The notes below the pieces were generated by a model. It was not told the DNA's origin. It ran no database searches and saw nothing but the letters and a program-made list of their open reading frames with translations. From the NCBI RefSeq assembly GCF_003048775.2, contig NZ_CP049272.1:1364001-1428000 (forward strand): a DNA stretch of 64,000 bases. Reading direction: 5' to 3'. A program made the translations under genes and the position numbers. Origin of the DNA: Campylobacter concisus (GTDB lineage: Bacteria > Campylobacterota > Campylobacteria > Campylobacterales > Campylobacteraceae). The number at the start of each line of letters is the position of its first letter. Within the stretch, counting starts at the first letter, position 1. Shown here one piece after another: positions 36,688 through 45,784 of this stretch.

Positions 36688-38199
36688 AGGCGGTTTGCTC
36701 GAGATATCGTAAACTACACGGTTTATGCCGTTTACCTCGTTTATAATGCGGCGGCTTACGTTTTCAAGTAGATCATAAGGAAGCCTTGAAAAGCTTGCAG
36801 TCATGCCATCACTCGCGTCAACCACGCGCACGCAAACAGCGTTTTCGTAGGTGCGATTATCGCCCATTACACCAACAGAATTTACATTTAAAAGTACGCA
36901 GAATGCCTGCCAAGTTTTGTTATACCAGCCAGTACTTTTTAGCTCATCACGCAAGATCACATCGGCTTTGCGAAGTAGCTCTAGACTTGGTTTATTTACT
37001 TCACCCATGATGCGGATAGCAAGGCCCGGCCCTGGGAAAGGGTGGCGGAAGACTAGATCACGGCTTAGTCCAAGCTCAAGACCTAGTTTTCTAACCTCGT
37101 CTTTAAAAATTTCTCTTAGCGGCTCTATTAGCTCAAATGTCATCCAATCAGGCAAACCACCAACGTTGTGGTGGCTCTTTATCGTCTTACTTGAGCCAAC
37201 TACTGAGCTTTCGATGATATCAGTATAAAGAGTGCCTTGAGCTAGAAATTTCACATCACCATGCTTTTTGGCCTCTTGCTCAAAAATTTCTATAAATGTC
37301 TCGCCTATAATCTTACGTTTTTTTTCAGGATCAACCACGCCAGCCAAGCGTCCAAGAAAAGTCTCGCTCGCGTCTATGCTAACAAGCTCAACGCCAAGCT
37401 TTGTTCTAAATGTAGCTTCAACTTGCTCTTTTTCGTTTGTTCTAAGAAGTCCGTTATCAACAAAGACAAGGATCAAATTTTCAGGCACAGCAGCTGCTAA
37501 AAGTGCCGCGGTTACAGAGCTATCCACGCCACCGCTAACTGCACAAAGTACCTTGTGAGTGCCTACTGTTTTTCTTATCTCTTCTATCTTGTTTTTTGCA
37601 AAGCTTCCCATGTTCCACGTGCTCTCGCAGCCGCAGATATATTTAGCGAAATTCTTTAAAATTTGCGTGCCGTATTCGCTGTGTTGCACCTCTGCGTGAA
37701 ACTGGATCGCATAAAATTTTCGTTTATCATCGCCAAAAGCACAATAAGGTGAATTTTCACTAACAGCGATCACTTCAAAGCCCTCTGGCAAGTCCTTTAC
37801 ATAGTCACTATGACTCATCCATACGATTTGTTTTGAAGGTGTATCTTTAAATAGCTCATGCTCTTTAATAACGTTAAGCTCGGCCTTGCCATACTCTTTT
37901 TGATCAGCCGCTAAAACCTCAGCCCCATGTGTGTGAGCAAGTAGCTGCATGCCGTAGCAAACGCCAAGTATAGGGATATTTAACTCAAAGACGCCATTAT
38001 CGCAAAAATAAGCATCTTTAGCATAAACGCTAGCTGGACCGCCACTTAAAATGATACCTTTTGGCTCTTTTGCCTTTATCTCACTAAGCTTTGCATTAAA
38101 TGGCAAAATTTCAGTGTAGACGCCCTCTTCTCTTAGCCTTCTAGCTATTAGCTGAGTGTATTGCGAACCAAAATCCAAAACTATAATCGTATTGTTCAT
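36667..38199 (-). CDS. guaA: GMP synthase (glutamine-hydrolysing)
   Basis: This 510-residue enzyme converts XMP to GMP. The N-terminal class I amidotransferase has the nucleophile Cys in ILGVCYGMQ and His/Glu in QFHAEV. An ATP pyrophosphatase domain follows ([16 protein letters not shown]). The C-terminal dimerisation domain ends with the universal [10 protein letters not shown]. The reading frame is intact although an island adjoins its 3' end. Confidence 0.97.
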   Translation of the reverse strand: MNNTIIVLDFGSQYTQLIARRLREEGVYTEILPFNAKLSEIKAKEPKGIILSGGPASVYAKDAYFCDNGVFELNIPILGVCYGMQLLAHTHGAEVLAADQKEYGKAELNVIKEHELFKDTPSKQIVWMSHSDYVKDLPEGFEVIAVSENSPYCAFGDDKRKFYAIQFHAEVQHSEYGTQILKNFAKYICGCESTWNMGSFAKNKIEEIRKTVGTHKVLCAVSGGVDSSVTAALLAAAVPENLILVFVDNGLLRTNEKEQVEATFRTKLGVELVSIDASETFLGRLAGVVDPEKKRKIIGETFIEIFEQEAKKHGDVKFLAQGTLYTDIIESSVVGSSKTIKSHHNVGGLPDWMTFELIEPLREIFKDEVRKLGLELGLSRDLVFRHPFPGPGLAIRIMGEVNKPSLELLRKADVILRDELKSTGWYNKTWQAFCVLLNVNSVGVMGDNRTYENAVCVRVVDASDGMTASFSRLPYDLLENVSRRIINEVNGINRVVYDISSKPPATIEWE

Positions 38200-38209
38200 T
38201 TATAACCTT

Positions 38210-39598
38210 TTAAAAATAGATATGAAAAATTTCAAACTGCACATACCAAACAATGATTGATACGATATATCCTAGAACCACCATCCAAGCGTATTTCATA
38301 TGTGCACCAAAGGTATAAATTCCTTTTAATTTACCCATTACTCCAACACCAGCTGCTGAACCAAAGCTGATCATCGAACCACCGATACCAGCAGTTAGTG
38401 TCACTAGTAGCCACTGACTCATCGCCTCGCCTGCATCAGCTCCCATTGCTGGATTTGCTTTTAAAACAGCTGACATAACAGGGACATTATCAACGATCGC
38501 TGAAAGGAATCCAACGCCGATATTTACAGCAGTTGAGCCAAATTTATCATAAAGTGATACAGCGTAATTTAAAAATCCAGCAAAATGAAGAGCGCCAACT
38601 GCAGCTAAAATTCCAAAGAAGAAAAATAGTGTGTTGTTTTCGATCTTTGACATATAGTGAAATACATGCATTGGCTCTTCATTTTTGTGAGCTTTTTTGA
38701 AATAGTAAGTATAAAGACTAAGTAGTGAGAAACCAAACATCATTCCCCACATCGCTGGCAAGTGGAAAAGCTGATGCATCATAACTGCACAAAAGATAGT
38801 AAATGCGCCTATAAAGATAACCGCTTTACCGCCCTTTTTCATAACCACTTTTGGCTCGTTTGCTACGTCAAAATGCGGTGCAGTACTTGGCACCACGCGA
38901 GAAAGTAAAAATGCCGTTACAAACCAGCCAGTGATAGATGCTGGAAAAAGTGCGAAAAAGTCGACAAATGGTGCTTTTCCAGCAGCCCAAGCCATAAGCG
39001 TAGTGATATCGCCAAATGGACTCCATGCTCCACCCGCATTTGCGGCTACGACGATATTTATCGCACCGGCTACTAGGAAATTTGTATTATTTCTATCTAT
39101 TGTTAGAAGAACGGTTGAAAGAATAAGCGCTGTTGTTAGGTTATCAGCTACTGGGCTTATAAAAAATGCCAAAATACCAGTTAGCCAAAACAGCTTTCTA
39201 TAAGTATAGCCTTTTGATACGAGATTATATTTAAGTGCATTAAATACGTCTCTTTCGATAAGTGCTTCGATAAATGTCATCGCCACCATCAAGAAAAATA
39301 CGATCTGAGCGATCTCTAAAATCAGGTGATTTACCTCATGTTCAAGCGAATGCACATCCATGCCATTTATAAGCATATAAACGCCGATAAGCAGGAACAT
39401 AAACGTACCGATAAAGATAGCAGGTTTTGCTTTGTCGATATGGAAATTTTCTTCTGCTGCTATGAAAAAATATCCAACAACAAAAATTATAAGCGATAAA
39501 ATTCCTGCCCATGTAGTAGTTAAGTCAATAGCTGCGGTTTCTCCATCAGCACCAAAAGCCATCGCGAAAAACAAGCCTAGAAGTCCAAAAAACCTCAT
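38210..39598 (-). CDS. nhaD: NhaD-family sodium/proton antiporter
   Basis: This 462-residue inner-membrane protein has an apparent N-terminal signal-like helix and about 11-13 membrane segments. Conserved polar stretches in membrane segments, such as SPVADNLTTALIL and NAGGAWSPFGDITT, place it in the ion-transporter superfamily NhaD group, which exports Na+ or Li+. It has a strong ribosome binding site (AAGGAG) and lies 10 nt before guaA. Confidence 0.9.
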   Translation of the reverse strand: MRFFGLLGLFFAMAFGADGETAAIDLTTTWAGILSLIIFVVGYFFIAAEENFHIDKAKPAIFIGTFMFLLIGVYMLINGMDVHSLEHEVNHLILEIAQIVFFLMVAMTFIEALIERDVFNALKYNLVSKGYTYRKLFWLTGILAFFISPVADNLTTALILSTVLLTIDRNNTNFLVAGAINIVVAANAGGAWSPFGDITTLMAWAAGKAPFVDFFALFPASITGWFVTAFLLSRVVPSTAPHFDVANEPKVVMKKGGKAVIFIGAFTIFCAVMMHQLFHLPAMWGMMFGFSLLSLYTYYFKKAHKNEEPMHVFHYMSKIENNTLFFFFGILAAVGALHFAGFLNYAVSLYDKFGSTAVNIGVGFLSAIVDNVPVMSAVLKANPAMGADAGEAMSQWLLVTLTAGIGGSMISFGSAAGVGVMGKLKGIYTFGAHMKYAWMVVLGYIVSIIVWYVQFEIFHIYF

Positions 39599-39713
39599 TA
39601 TACTCTCCTTGTAGAATAAAAAATCTTGGTATATTACTTAAATGAGCCTAAAAATTAGGTTAGTTAAAATTATTAAGCTTACATTACATTTTTATTTAAA
39701 TATGAAAATTTTA

Positions 39714-39881
39714 CTAGATTTTGTTTATCTTATCAGTTTTCTTTTCTTTTACGGGAGCATTTCCATAAAATGGATCATCCTTGTAACCACAACCACTAAA
39801 TGCAAAAAGAGTAAAAATTAAAATAAAAAATGATAAGATAAGCCCATGAAAAACGCTAAATTTTTGATAAATACTATTCAT
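39714..39881 (-). CDS. Small lipoprotein, LptM-like
   Basis: This 55-residue protein has a signal peptide and the lipobox FSGC (Cys31), followed by a mature peptide of only 25 residues, CGYKDDPFYGNAP plus a Lys-rich tail. AAAGGA lies 5 nt before the ATG. The C-G-x-K-x-x-x-[FY]-Y start resembles the tiny lipoprotein LptM (YifL) of E. coli, which helps LptD mature; this is a resemblance only. The first 36 nt overlap the start of the divergent gene at 39846, which is unusual. Confidence 0.65.
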   Translation of the reverse strand: MNSIYQKFSVFHGLILSFFILIFTLFAFSGCGYKDDPFYGNAPVKEKKTDKINKI

Positions 39882-40361
39882 GAAAATCCTTTGTATAAAG
39901 AAAAATTAAGCATGGCAAATGAGTGCCAACAGCTTTTAGAGCTTATGGGGAAAGCAAAACGATTTTATATAGCTTTTTGCTACGTTAGAGAAGACGTTTT
40001 GACCTTTGTTCTTACTCATCCCACTGGGCTTTTAGAGCTTAGGCGTGATAGTAGTATAAATGATATAAAAAGGTTATTAAAAACCTTTTGCAATTTTAAT
40101 AAAAATAGCGTTTTTAACAGCATTCTTACTCCAAAACCTATTAACGAAATCAACTATACAAAAAACAAAAAAGAAGAAAATATAAGATTTGTCGTGAGCA
40201 AATTTTTAAAATTTTTTAATCAAAAAGAGCAAAGTGCCATCTTTTATACGCCAGCTAGCAAAGGTGAGTTTGAAAATTTAGCAAAAGACGAGCAAATACA
40301 CCAAAAATTTGAAGAGCTAAGAGAAATTTTGCTCAAGAAAAATGAACAGGCAAGATGCTAA
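39846..40361 (+). CDS. DUF721-like (DciA-related?) protein
   Basis: This 171-residue protein lies immediately upstream of uvrC, with a 7-nt overlap. The N-terminal 100 residues resemble the Campylobacterota DUF721 domain: FLINTIHENPLYKEKLSM, then a YVRE...LTFVLTHPTGLLELRR beta-hairpin. DUF721 includes DciA, which loads the replicative helicase, but membership here is tentative. The C-terminus is lysine-rich. The start at 39846 keeps the conserved N-terminus although it overlaps the lipoprotein gene; ATG 39912 is the alternative. Confidence 0.7.
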   Translation: MKNAKFLINTIHENPLYKEKLSMANECQQLLELMGKAKRFYIAFCYVREDVLTFVLTHPTGLLELRRDSSINDIKRLLKTFCNFNKNSVFNSILTPKPINEINYTKNKKEENIRFVVSKFLKFFNQKEQSAIFYTPASKGEFENLAKDEQIHQKFEELREILLKKNEQARC

Positions 40362-42172
40362 TAGACGAGATCAGAACGCTTCCAAACGAGCCTGGCGTAT
40401 ACCAGTATTTTGACGCACAAAATAGACTTTTATACGTTGGTAAGGCCAAAATTTTAAAAAACAGGGTCAAAAGCTACTTTAAATTTACCCCAAGTCTAGC
40501 TCCAGCCGAAAAGCTAAGTCCAAGAATTTCAAAGATGATAAGCGAAGCCGTGCATCTTGAATACATCGTCACACCAAGCGAAGCAGACGCGCTGATACTT
40601 GAAAATTCTTTCATCAAGCAGCTAAAACCAAAGTACAACATCTTGCTTCGTGACGACAAGACCTACCCTTATATTTTTATAAATTTAAATGATGATTTTC
40701 CAAGATTTGAGATCACTAGAAAGGTGATAAAAGGCTCGAATATCCGCTATTTTGGACCATATTTTAGTGGAGCTAGCGAGCTACTTGAAGCACTTTATAT
40801 AAATTTCAACCTAGTTCAGAAAAAATCCTGCATCAAAGGCAAAAAAGCCTGCCTTTTTTATCAGCTAAAACGCTGCTATGCTCCGTGTGAAGGCAAAATT
40901 TCAAAAGAAAACTACGCTAAGATCGTAAATGAGGCTATCGCGGCCTTACAAAATCCAAATTTACTCATCACTCGCCTTGAAGAGCTCATGCTAAACTACG
41001 CCAAGGCTGAAGACTACGAGCAAGCAGCCGCGACTAGAGATAAAATACAAACACTTAAAAACATGCAAACAAAGGTCGAGGTCGATCTTGCCAAGCTTGA
41101 GGACTTTGAGGCATACTCGGTCGCTTGCGTGCACGATATGATCTGTGCGGTAAGATTTAGCGTGCAAAGTGGCAAGATAACTGGCGTAAAAACTGACATC
41201 ACGCAGGCCAAAAACGCTCAAAAAGACGAGATAAACGAAGCTTATAAGCAGGCTATTTTAAAAAGCTTCATAGCTGGACAGCCGATAATTAGCACCAAAA
41301 TTTATGTGCATGAGAGCTTTGAAGATAGTGAGCTGGTGGAGGAAATTTTAAACGAGAGATTTGGGCGTAAATTTAGTATCACTTGCCCAAAAATAGGCGA
41401 TAAGCGTAAAATTTGTGAGATCGCTACAAAAAACGCTGAAGTTAGCATCGAAAAATATCTAAAAACGCACGATAATGAGCTATTAAACGAGATAAAAGAG
41501 TATTTTGGTCTTGCTCACACGCCTTACGTGGTCGAAGCCTACGACAACTCACACCTTTTTGGCGAGGCAAGTGTCGGAGCGATGGTACGCTATGAACACG
41601 GCGAGTGGGCGAAGCAAAACTACCGTCACATGCATCTAAACTCTAAAAACGACTACGATCAGATGAAAGAGAGCCTAACAGCTAGAGCGCTTAGATTTGA
41701 CAAGCTTAGCCCACCTGATCTTTGGGTCATTGATGGTGGTGAAGTGCTTTTAAACTTAGCCTGTGAAATTTTAGCAAGCAGTGGCGCAAATGTCGATGTG
41801 ATAGCCATTTCAAAAGAGAAGATCGATGCCAAAGCTCACCGCGCAAAAGGTGAGGCAAAGGATAAAATTTACACAAAAAATGGTAGCTTTAGCCTAAGCA
41901 CGAGCGATAAAAAGCTGCAGTTTTTCCAAAAAATGCGTGATGAAAGCCATAGATTTGTCATCAGTTTTCACAGAAAAACAAGGCAGAAAAACGATATGCA
42001 AAGATCAATTCTAAAGCAGGCTGGCGTATCTGAGGGCAGTATCGCGAAATTAATCAGCTTTTACGGAAGTTTTGATAAAATCAGCGAAGCGAATTTAGAC
42101 GAAGTGGCAAAAATAACAAATAAAAGCGTAGCAGAAAAGCTTGCAGTGCTCAAAGAAGGAAATTTGAAGTGA
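40355..42172 (+). CDS. uvrC: Excinuclease ABC subunit C
   Basis: This 605-residue nucleotide-excision-repair endonuclease has an N-terminal GIY-YIG nuclease (PGVYQYFDAQNRLLYVGKAK). A Cys-containing zinc-type region and a UVR motif (YEQAAATRDKIQTLKNMQ) follow. The C-terminal RNase H-like nuclease has VEAYDNSHLFG and WVIDGGEV, and (HhH)2 ends the protein. It cuts on both sides of UvrAB-marked lesions. It is coupled by GTGA to the next gene. Confidence 0.96.
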   Translation: MLIDEIRTLPNEPGVYQYFDAQNRLLYVGKAKILKNRVKSYFKFTPSLAPAEKLSPRISKMISEAVHLEYIVTPSEADALILENSFIKQLKPKYNILLRDDKTYPYIFINLNDDFPRFEITRKVIKGSNIRYFGPYFSGASELLEALYINFNLVQKKSCIKGKKACLFYQLKRCYAPCEGKISKENYAKIVNEAIAALQNPNLLITRLEELMLNYAKAEDYEQAAATRDKIQTLKNMQTKVEVDLAKLEDFEAYSVACVHDMICAVRFSVQSGKITGVKTDITQAKNAQKDEINEAYKQAILKSFIAGQPIISTKIYVHESFEDSELVEEILNERFGRKFSITCPKIGDKRKICEIATKNAEVSIEKYLKTHDNELLNEIKEYFGLAHTPYVVEAYDNSHLFGEASVGAMVRYEHGEWAKQNYRHMHLNSKNDYDQMKESLTARALRFDKLSPPDLWVIDGGEVLLNLACEILASSGANVDVIAISKEKIDAKAHRAKGEAKDKIYTKNGSFSLSTSDKKLQFFQKMRDESHRFVISFHRKTRQKNDMQRSILKQAGVSEGSIAKLISFYGSFDKISEANLDEVAKITNKSVAEKLAVLKEGNLK

Positions 42173-42924
42173 TAATATATGATGAAAATTTAAAAATATC
42201 TGCGATAACGCAAGATTCACTTGAGCTATTGGGTTTTGATAGTTTGGATGACTTTTTGTTGCAATACAAAGATATAAGTGAGCTAGTCATAACAAGCCAA
42301 GAAAGTACAAACTACAACTTCTTGGAATTTTTACAAAATACGAAAGATAATAGCGCTAGAGTAAATTTAAAAAGAAAAGATGGTGGTGCTATCTTACTAG
42401 AAGCGAGATTGCAAAATGCCATTTTAAAAAATGGTGAGAAATTTTTTATCGTGCTTTTAGAGAAGCAAGACATAATAAACAACCAAAATCTAATAGCAGC
42501 AGTAAAAGTAAAACCTACATTAAGACTGCCCGTTTTTAAACTAAACGCATGGTATCTTTTTGACACGCAGACACAATCACTTATCGATGATTCTTGGTTT
42601 GAAACATCGCTTAAAATACTAAATTTAAATAAAAAAGATTTTGCGTCCTACTTAAATATCTTTTTGCATAACGCAAGAGAAATCCTTATCCAAATCCAAT
42701 CAGCCATAATCGCAAAAGACGAGATAATGCTCAAAAAATACGTAGATGAGATAAGGGAAGCTGCATTAAATTTAAAGCTTAATAACCTTGCAAATGAGCT
42801 TAACGCTCTTTTAGATAACAATCAAAATGGAAAGATGAAAGAGATGTCTCTTTTTACCAAAAGACTAATTGAGATAGAAAATATCGTCAAAAAATATAGC
42901 AAAAAGAGTATCCATGAAAAATAA
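42169..42924 (+). CDS. PAS protein with degenerate HPt-like domain
   Basis: This 251-residue protein starts at GTG overlapping the uvrC stop. Residues 1-110 look like a PAS sensor (IIYDENLKI, then RKDGGAILLEARL). Residues about 140-245 are helical and align with HPt domains. In the phosphotransfer helix, the usual H-x-L-K-G-A-A position reads V-D-E-I-R-E-A-A, with Asp193 where the phospho-histidine should be. It overlaps the downstream kinase-like gene by 11 nt. It is probably a signalling partner that cannot carry phosphate; the HPt assignment is inference. Confidence 0.6.
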   Translation: MIIYDENLKISAITQDSLELLGFDSLDDFLLQYKDISELVITSQESTNYNFLEFLQNTKDNSARVNLKRKDGGAILLEARLQNAILKNGEKFFIVLLEKQDIINNQNLIAAVKVKPTLRLPVFKLNAWYLFDTQTQSLIDDSWFETSLKILNLNKKDFASYLNIFLHNAREILIQIQSAIIAKDEIMLKKYVDEIREAALNLKLNNLANELNALLDNNQNGKMKEMSLFTKRLIEIENIVKKYSKKSIHEK

Positions 42925-45784
42925 TAAATTTTATATATTGTTAGTGCCAATAATAATTTCAGCGATCTTTTGCGCATATAGCGGAAATGAAAGCTATAAA
43001 AAATTTACAGAACTAAAAGATCTAAATGAAAAACTATATAAACAATCCTTAGTATTTCAAACTATAAAATCTGTAATACAAGAGCACGATACGCTAATAG
43101 GCAAAAGCCAAGAAGATATAAGAAGGTTGCGGGATAACACTTTAAAAAATACACAAAAATTTATAAACTCTATAAGAAAAGACGATCGCACTGAGATACG
43201 AAATGTAAATAAATTAAAAGAATTGCTAGCAAATCTAAACCAAAATGATAAATTTGATGAACTATTTTATGAATTTTTCCAAAATATAAATGGAGAAATA
43301 GATAGCGATTTTAAACAAGACTTAGACCGAGACTTTCCACTTATAATAAAAGCTTATGCCGCAACTTTAAGTAAAATTTACAATCAACTCTCTTTAGCAA
43401 ACAACACAAAATACTATGTAAAAAATATCTTTATAAATGGCCCTTTATTTTCAATAAATAGCAATGTGAGAGAAAATATATATTCCGTAAAGGACAACAC
43501 GCCAAATCTTGATATGCTTCCAAAAAGTGAGCTAAAAGAGAATATCTATAAAGACTTTAACCAGTTTGAAGCCAACTATCAAGCCAGAAAAATAAGAGAA
43601 GTTAAAGCCAAGATCGCATTTTCTGAGAAGCTAAACATCGAAGATATCATCTTAATCAAACAGTATGAAGATGATAAATTTATACTTTTATTAGATAGTG
43701 CCATAAACATAAAAAATGAGCTGTTAGAACTTACTAAGAGCGAGAAAATAAGATTTGGCATAAAGACCTTCTTTGAGTTTTTGCTTTGTGGCTTGCTCAT
43801 TTTATCTTTGCTTAGCATTTCTGCTAGGTTGAAATTTTTAAAGGTGCTTATCGATAAGTCAAAATACATATCAAACTATATCCTATCATCAAAAGAGACA
43901 AGTGCGGATAATGCGATATCAAAACTTATAAAAACTTATGAAGATCTAAAAGAAACCTATATAAAAGATAGCAGCTTTTTTCAGATAAAAGATAGATATA
44001 TTTTATCCGTGAGCAAGAAGCTAGAGTCTATCAATAAGGAAATTTTTACATCGACTGCGGCTTTAAAAATAGAAACAAATAATAGCAAAAAGCAAGTATT
44101 TATAGACACGATAGAAAAAAATGCAAATATCATGACTTCACTTTATAACAATGCTAAAAATATCTCAAATGTTAAAAAATATAGCGAATGCAATAAAACC
44201 GAGATATTTGATCCTCAAAAAAGCTTCGAAGAAATTTTGCAAGCAAATATCGTCTATTCGCAAAGCAAAAAGATAAATTTTATAAGTTACCTTGATCCAA
44301 GCCTTACAAATGAACTAGAAGGAAATCTAAATTCATTAAAAACCGCATTTAACTCTATCTTTTTGGCGTCTTTATCAATGTCTTTAAGACATCAAAACAT
44401 TATCATCACTATCAAAAAAGTTCAAAAAGAGTTTGATAGAAGCGGGCTTTGTTCTGTAAGCTTTAGCATAAAAAATAGCTCAGCTGCCATGAGCGAAAAG
44501 CAAATTTCAGATATATTTTTAGATGATGAGAATAGCTTAAATAATGATGAGAGCGAGTTTTATCTAAAAATCGCTCAAATTTATTTAAAAAATTTAGAAA
44601 GCAAGCTGGAGATTAACTCGTTTCCAAGTATTGGCAATGAGTTTAAATTTGTAGTCATTTTTAAAACAACATCAAACTATAAAGACTTTGATATAAAATG
44701 CGATCATAAATTAGCATTCTTGCAAGATGTAAATATCGCTTACAACGAAGCTTTTGAGCAGACTACAAAAGACCTTGGGCTCAAAGTGGATATGCTAACA
44801 AGCACTAGCCCATCTATTACAAAAAATTATGATGCTATATTTTTAAGAAATACCAATAAGCAAGGTCAAGATATTAAAAATCCGCTCATTTTAAAAGATC
44901 CGCTAACTCCATTAAGCATCACAAGACTACTTTGCTTAGGTGAAGCTGATATTATGAATAAAAATTTAAACGATAAACCAAAAATTTTAATCTGCGATAC
45001 TAATGAAATTTACATAGATATAACAGCAAGTGGTTTTAGTAAATTTAACTGCGAAGTTGTTGGAGTTTGTAATAAAAAAGATCTAAAACAAGCCATAAAG
45101 CAAGGCGATTTTGACCTTATATTTGTTGGCTCAAAATTTTTCGAAGCTGAAAAAAATAGCCTTCAAAAAAATCTTGATCTTATAAAAACAGCCATACAAA
45201 ATGCAAAAATTCCAATTATACTAATGCTTTCAAATACTTCAAATATAGATGGAGAGAGTGTCAAAGAATACTTCAATGCCTATATAAAAACGCCAATAAA
45301 TAGCGACGAACTGGCTCAAATTTTTAGAAAATTTTTGCCAAATTTTGGCGAGATCGCAATAGACGAAAGCTATCTAACAAAAAGCGAAAATATTATTTTA
45401 TTTAAGAAATCTCCAATGGAAAATAAAATATTTAGCTCAGCTTTAGGAGAATTTTACAACACACTTGAAACCACAAATAGCTTTGATGAGCTATTAACAA
45501 AAATAAAGACCAAAACTTACGGAATCGTTCTTATAGATGAAAATGTAAAAGACTTCAACTATGAAGAGCTAACAAGAGTTGTTGATAAGATAAGACAAAG
45601 CCAAAAGGTTGATACAAGAGTGCTGATATTTGGCGCACAAGAAAGAAGTGAATTTCCTTTTGTAAAAGTGCTAGCTAAAAATATCACAAAAGCAGAGCTC
45701 TCAGCTACCGTAAGGGAACAAATCGATTCTATGGGCACTAGCTACGCTAAAAGCTCTTATGAATTTATTAAGTTTAACGCTTAA
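42914..45784 (+). CDS. Degenerate membrane hybrid histidine kinase (pseudokinase)
   Basis: This 956-residue protein has membrane segments at about 7-22 and 283-303 enclosing a helical periplasmic domain. At 361-374 the H-box reads ILSVSKKLESIN where kinases have the form SHELRTPLN, so the phospho-His is Lys368. The ATPase-like part (about 465-585) keeps the fold rhythm but lacks the N-box Asn and the Gly-rich boxes. Receiver-like domains follow. At about 688-807, ILICDTNEI and DLIFVGSKF lack the phospho-Asp (Gly739), while Lys792 of YIKTPI is kept. At about 824-940, Asp875 is kept but the acidic pair is lost. A further worn receiver-like region lies at about 595-680. It is a likely non-phosphorylating signalling scaffold. 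Confidence 0.7.
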   Translation: MKNNKFYILLVPIIISAIFCAYSGNESYKKFTELKDLNEKLYKQSLVFQTIKSVIQEHDTLIGKSQEDIRRLRDNTLKNTQKFINSIRKDDRTEIRNVNKLKELLANLNQNDKFDELFYEFFQNINGEIDSDFKQDLDRDFPLIIKAYAATLSKIYNQLSLANNTKYYVKNIFINGPLFSINSNVRENIYSVKDNTPNLDMLPKSELKENIYKDFNQFEANYQARKIREVKAKIAFSEKLNIEDIILIKQYEDDKFILLLDSAINIKNELLELTKSEKIRFGIKTFFEFLLCGLLILSLLSISARLKFLKVLIDKSKYISNYILSSKETSADNAISKLIKTYEDLKETYIKDSSFFQIKDRYILSVSKKLESINKEIFTSTAALKIETNNSKKQVFIDTIEKNANIMTSLYNNAKNISNVKKYSECNKTEIFDPQKSFEEILQANIVYSQSKKINFISYLDPSLTNELEGNLNSLKTAFNSIFLASLSMSLRHQNIIITIKKVQKEFDRSGLCSVSFSIKNSSAAMSEKQISDIFLDDENSLNNDESEFYLKIAQIYLKNLESKLEINSFPSIGNEFKFVVIFKTTSNYKDFDIKCDHKLAFLQDVNIAYNEAFEQTTKDLGLKVDMLTSTSPSITKNYDAIFLRNTNKQGQDIKNPLILKDPLTPLSITRLLCLGEADIMNKNLNDKPKILICDTNEIYIDITASGFSKFNCEVVGVCNKKDLKQAIKQGDFDLIFVGSKFFEAEKNSLQKNLDLIKTAIQNAKIPIILMLSNTSNIDGESVKEYFNAYIKTPINSDELAQIFRKFLPNFGEIAIDESYLTKSENIILFKKSPMENKIFSSALGEFYNTLETTNSFDELLTKIKTKTYGIVLIDENVKDFNYEELTRVVDKIRQSQKVDTRVLIFGAQERSEFPFVKVLAKNITKAELSATVREQIDSMGTSYAKSSYEFIKFNA

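Noticed and set aside
39641-39670. CCTAA/TTAGG hairpin upstream of nhaD as a terminator or operator
   Set aside because: The 5-bp AT-rich stem is too weak and lacks a clean T-run.
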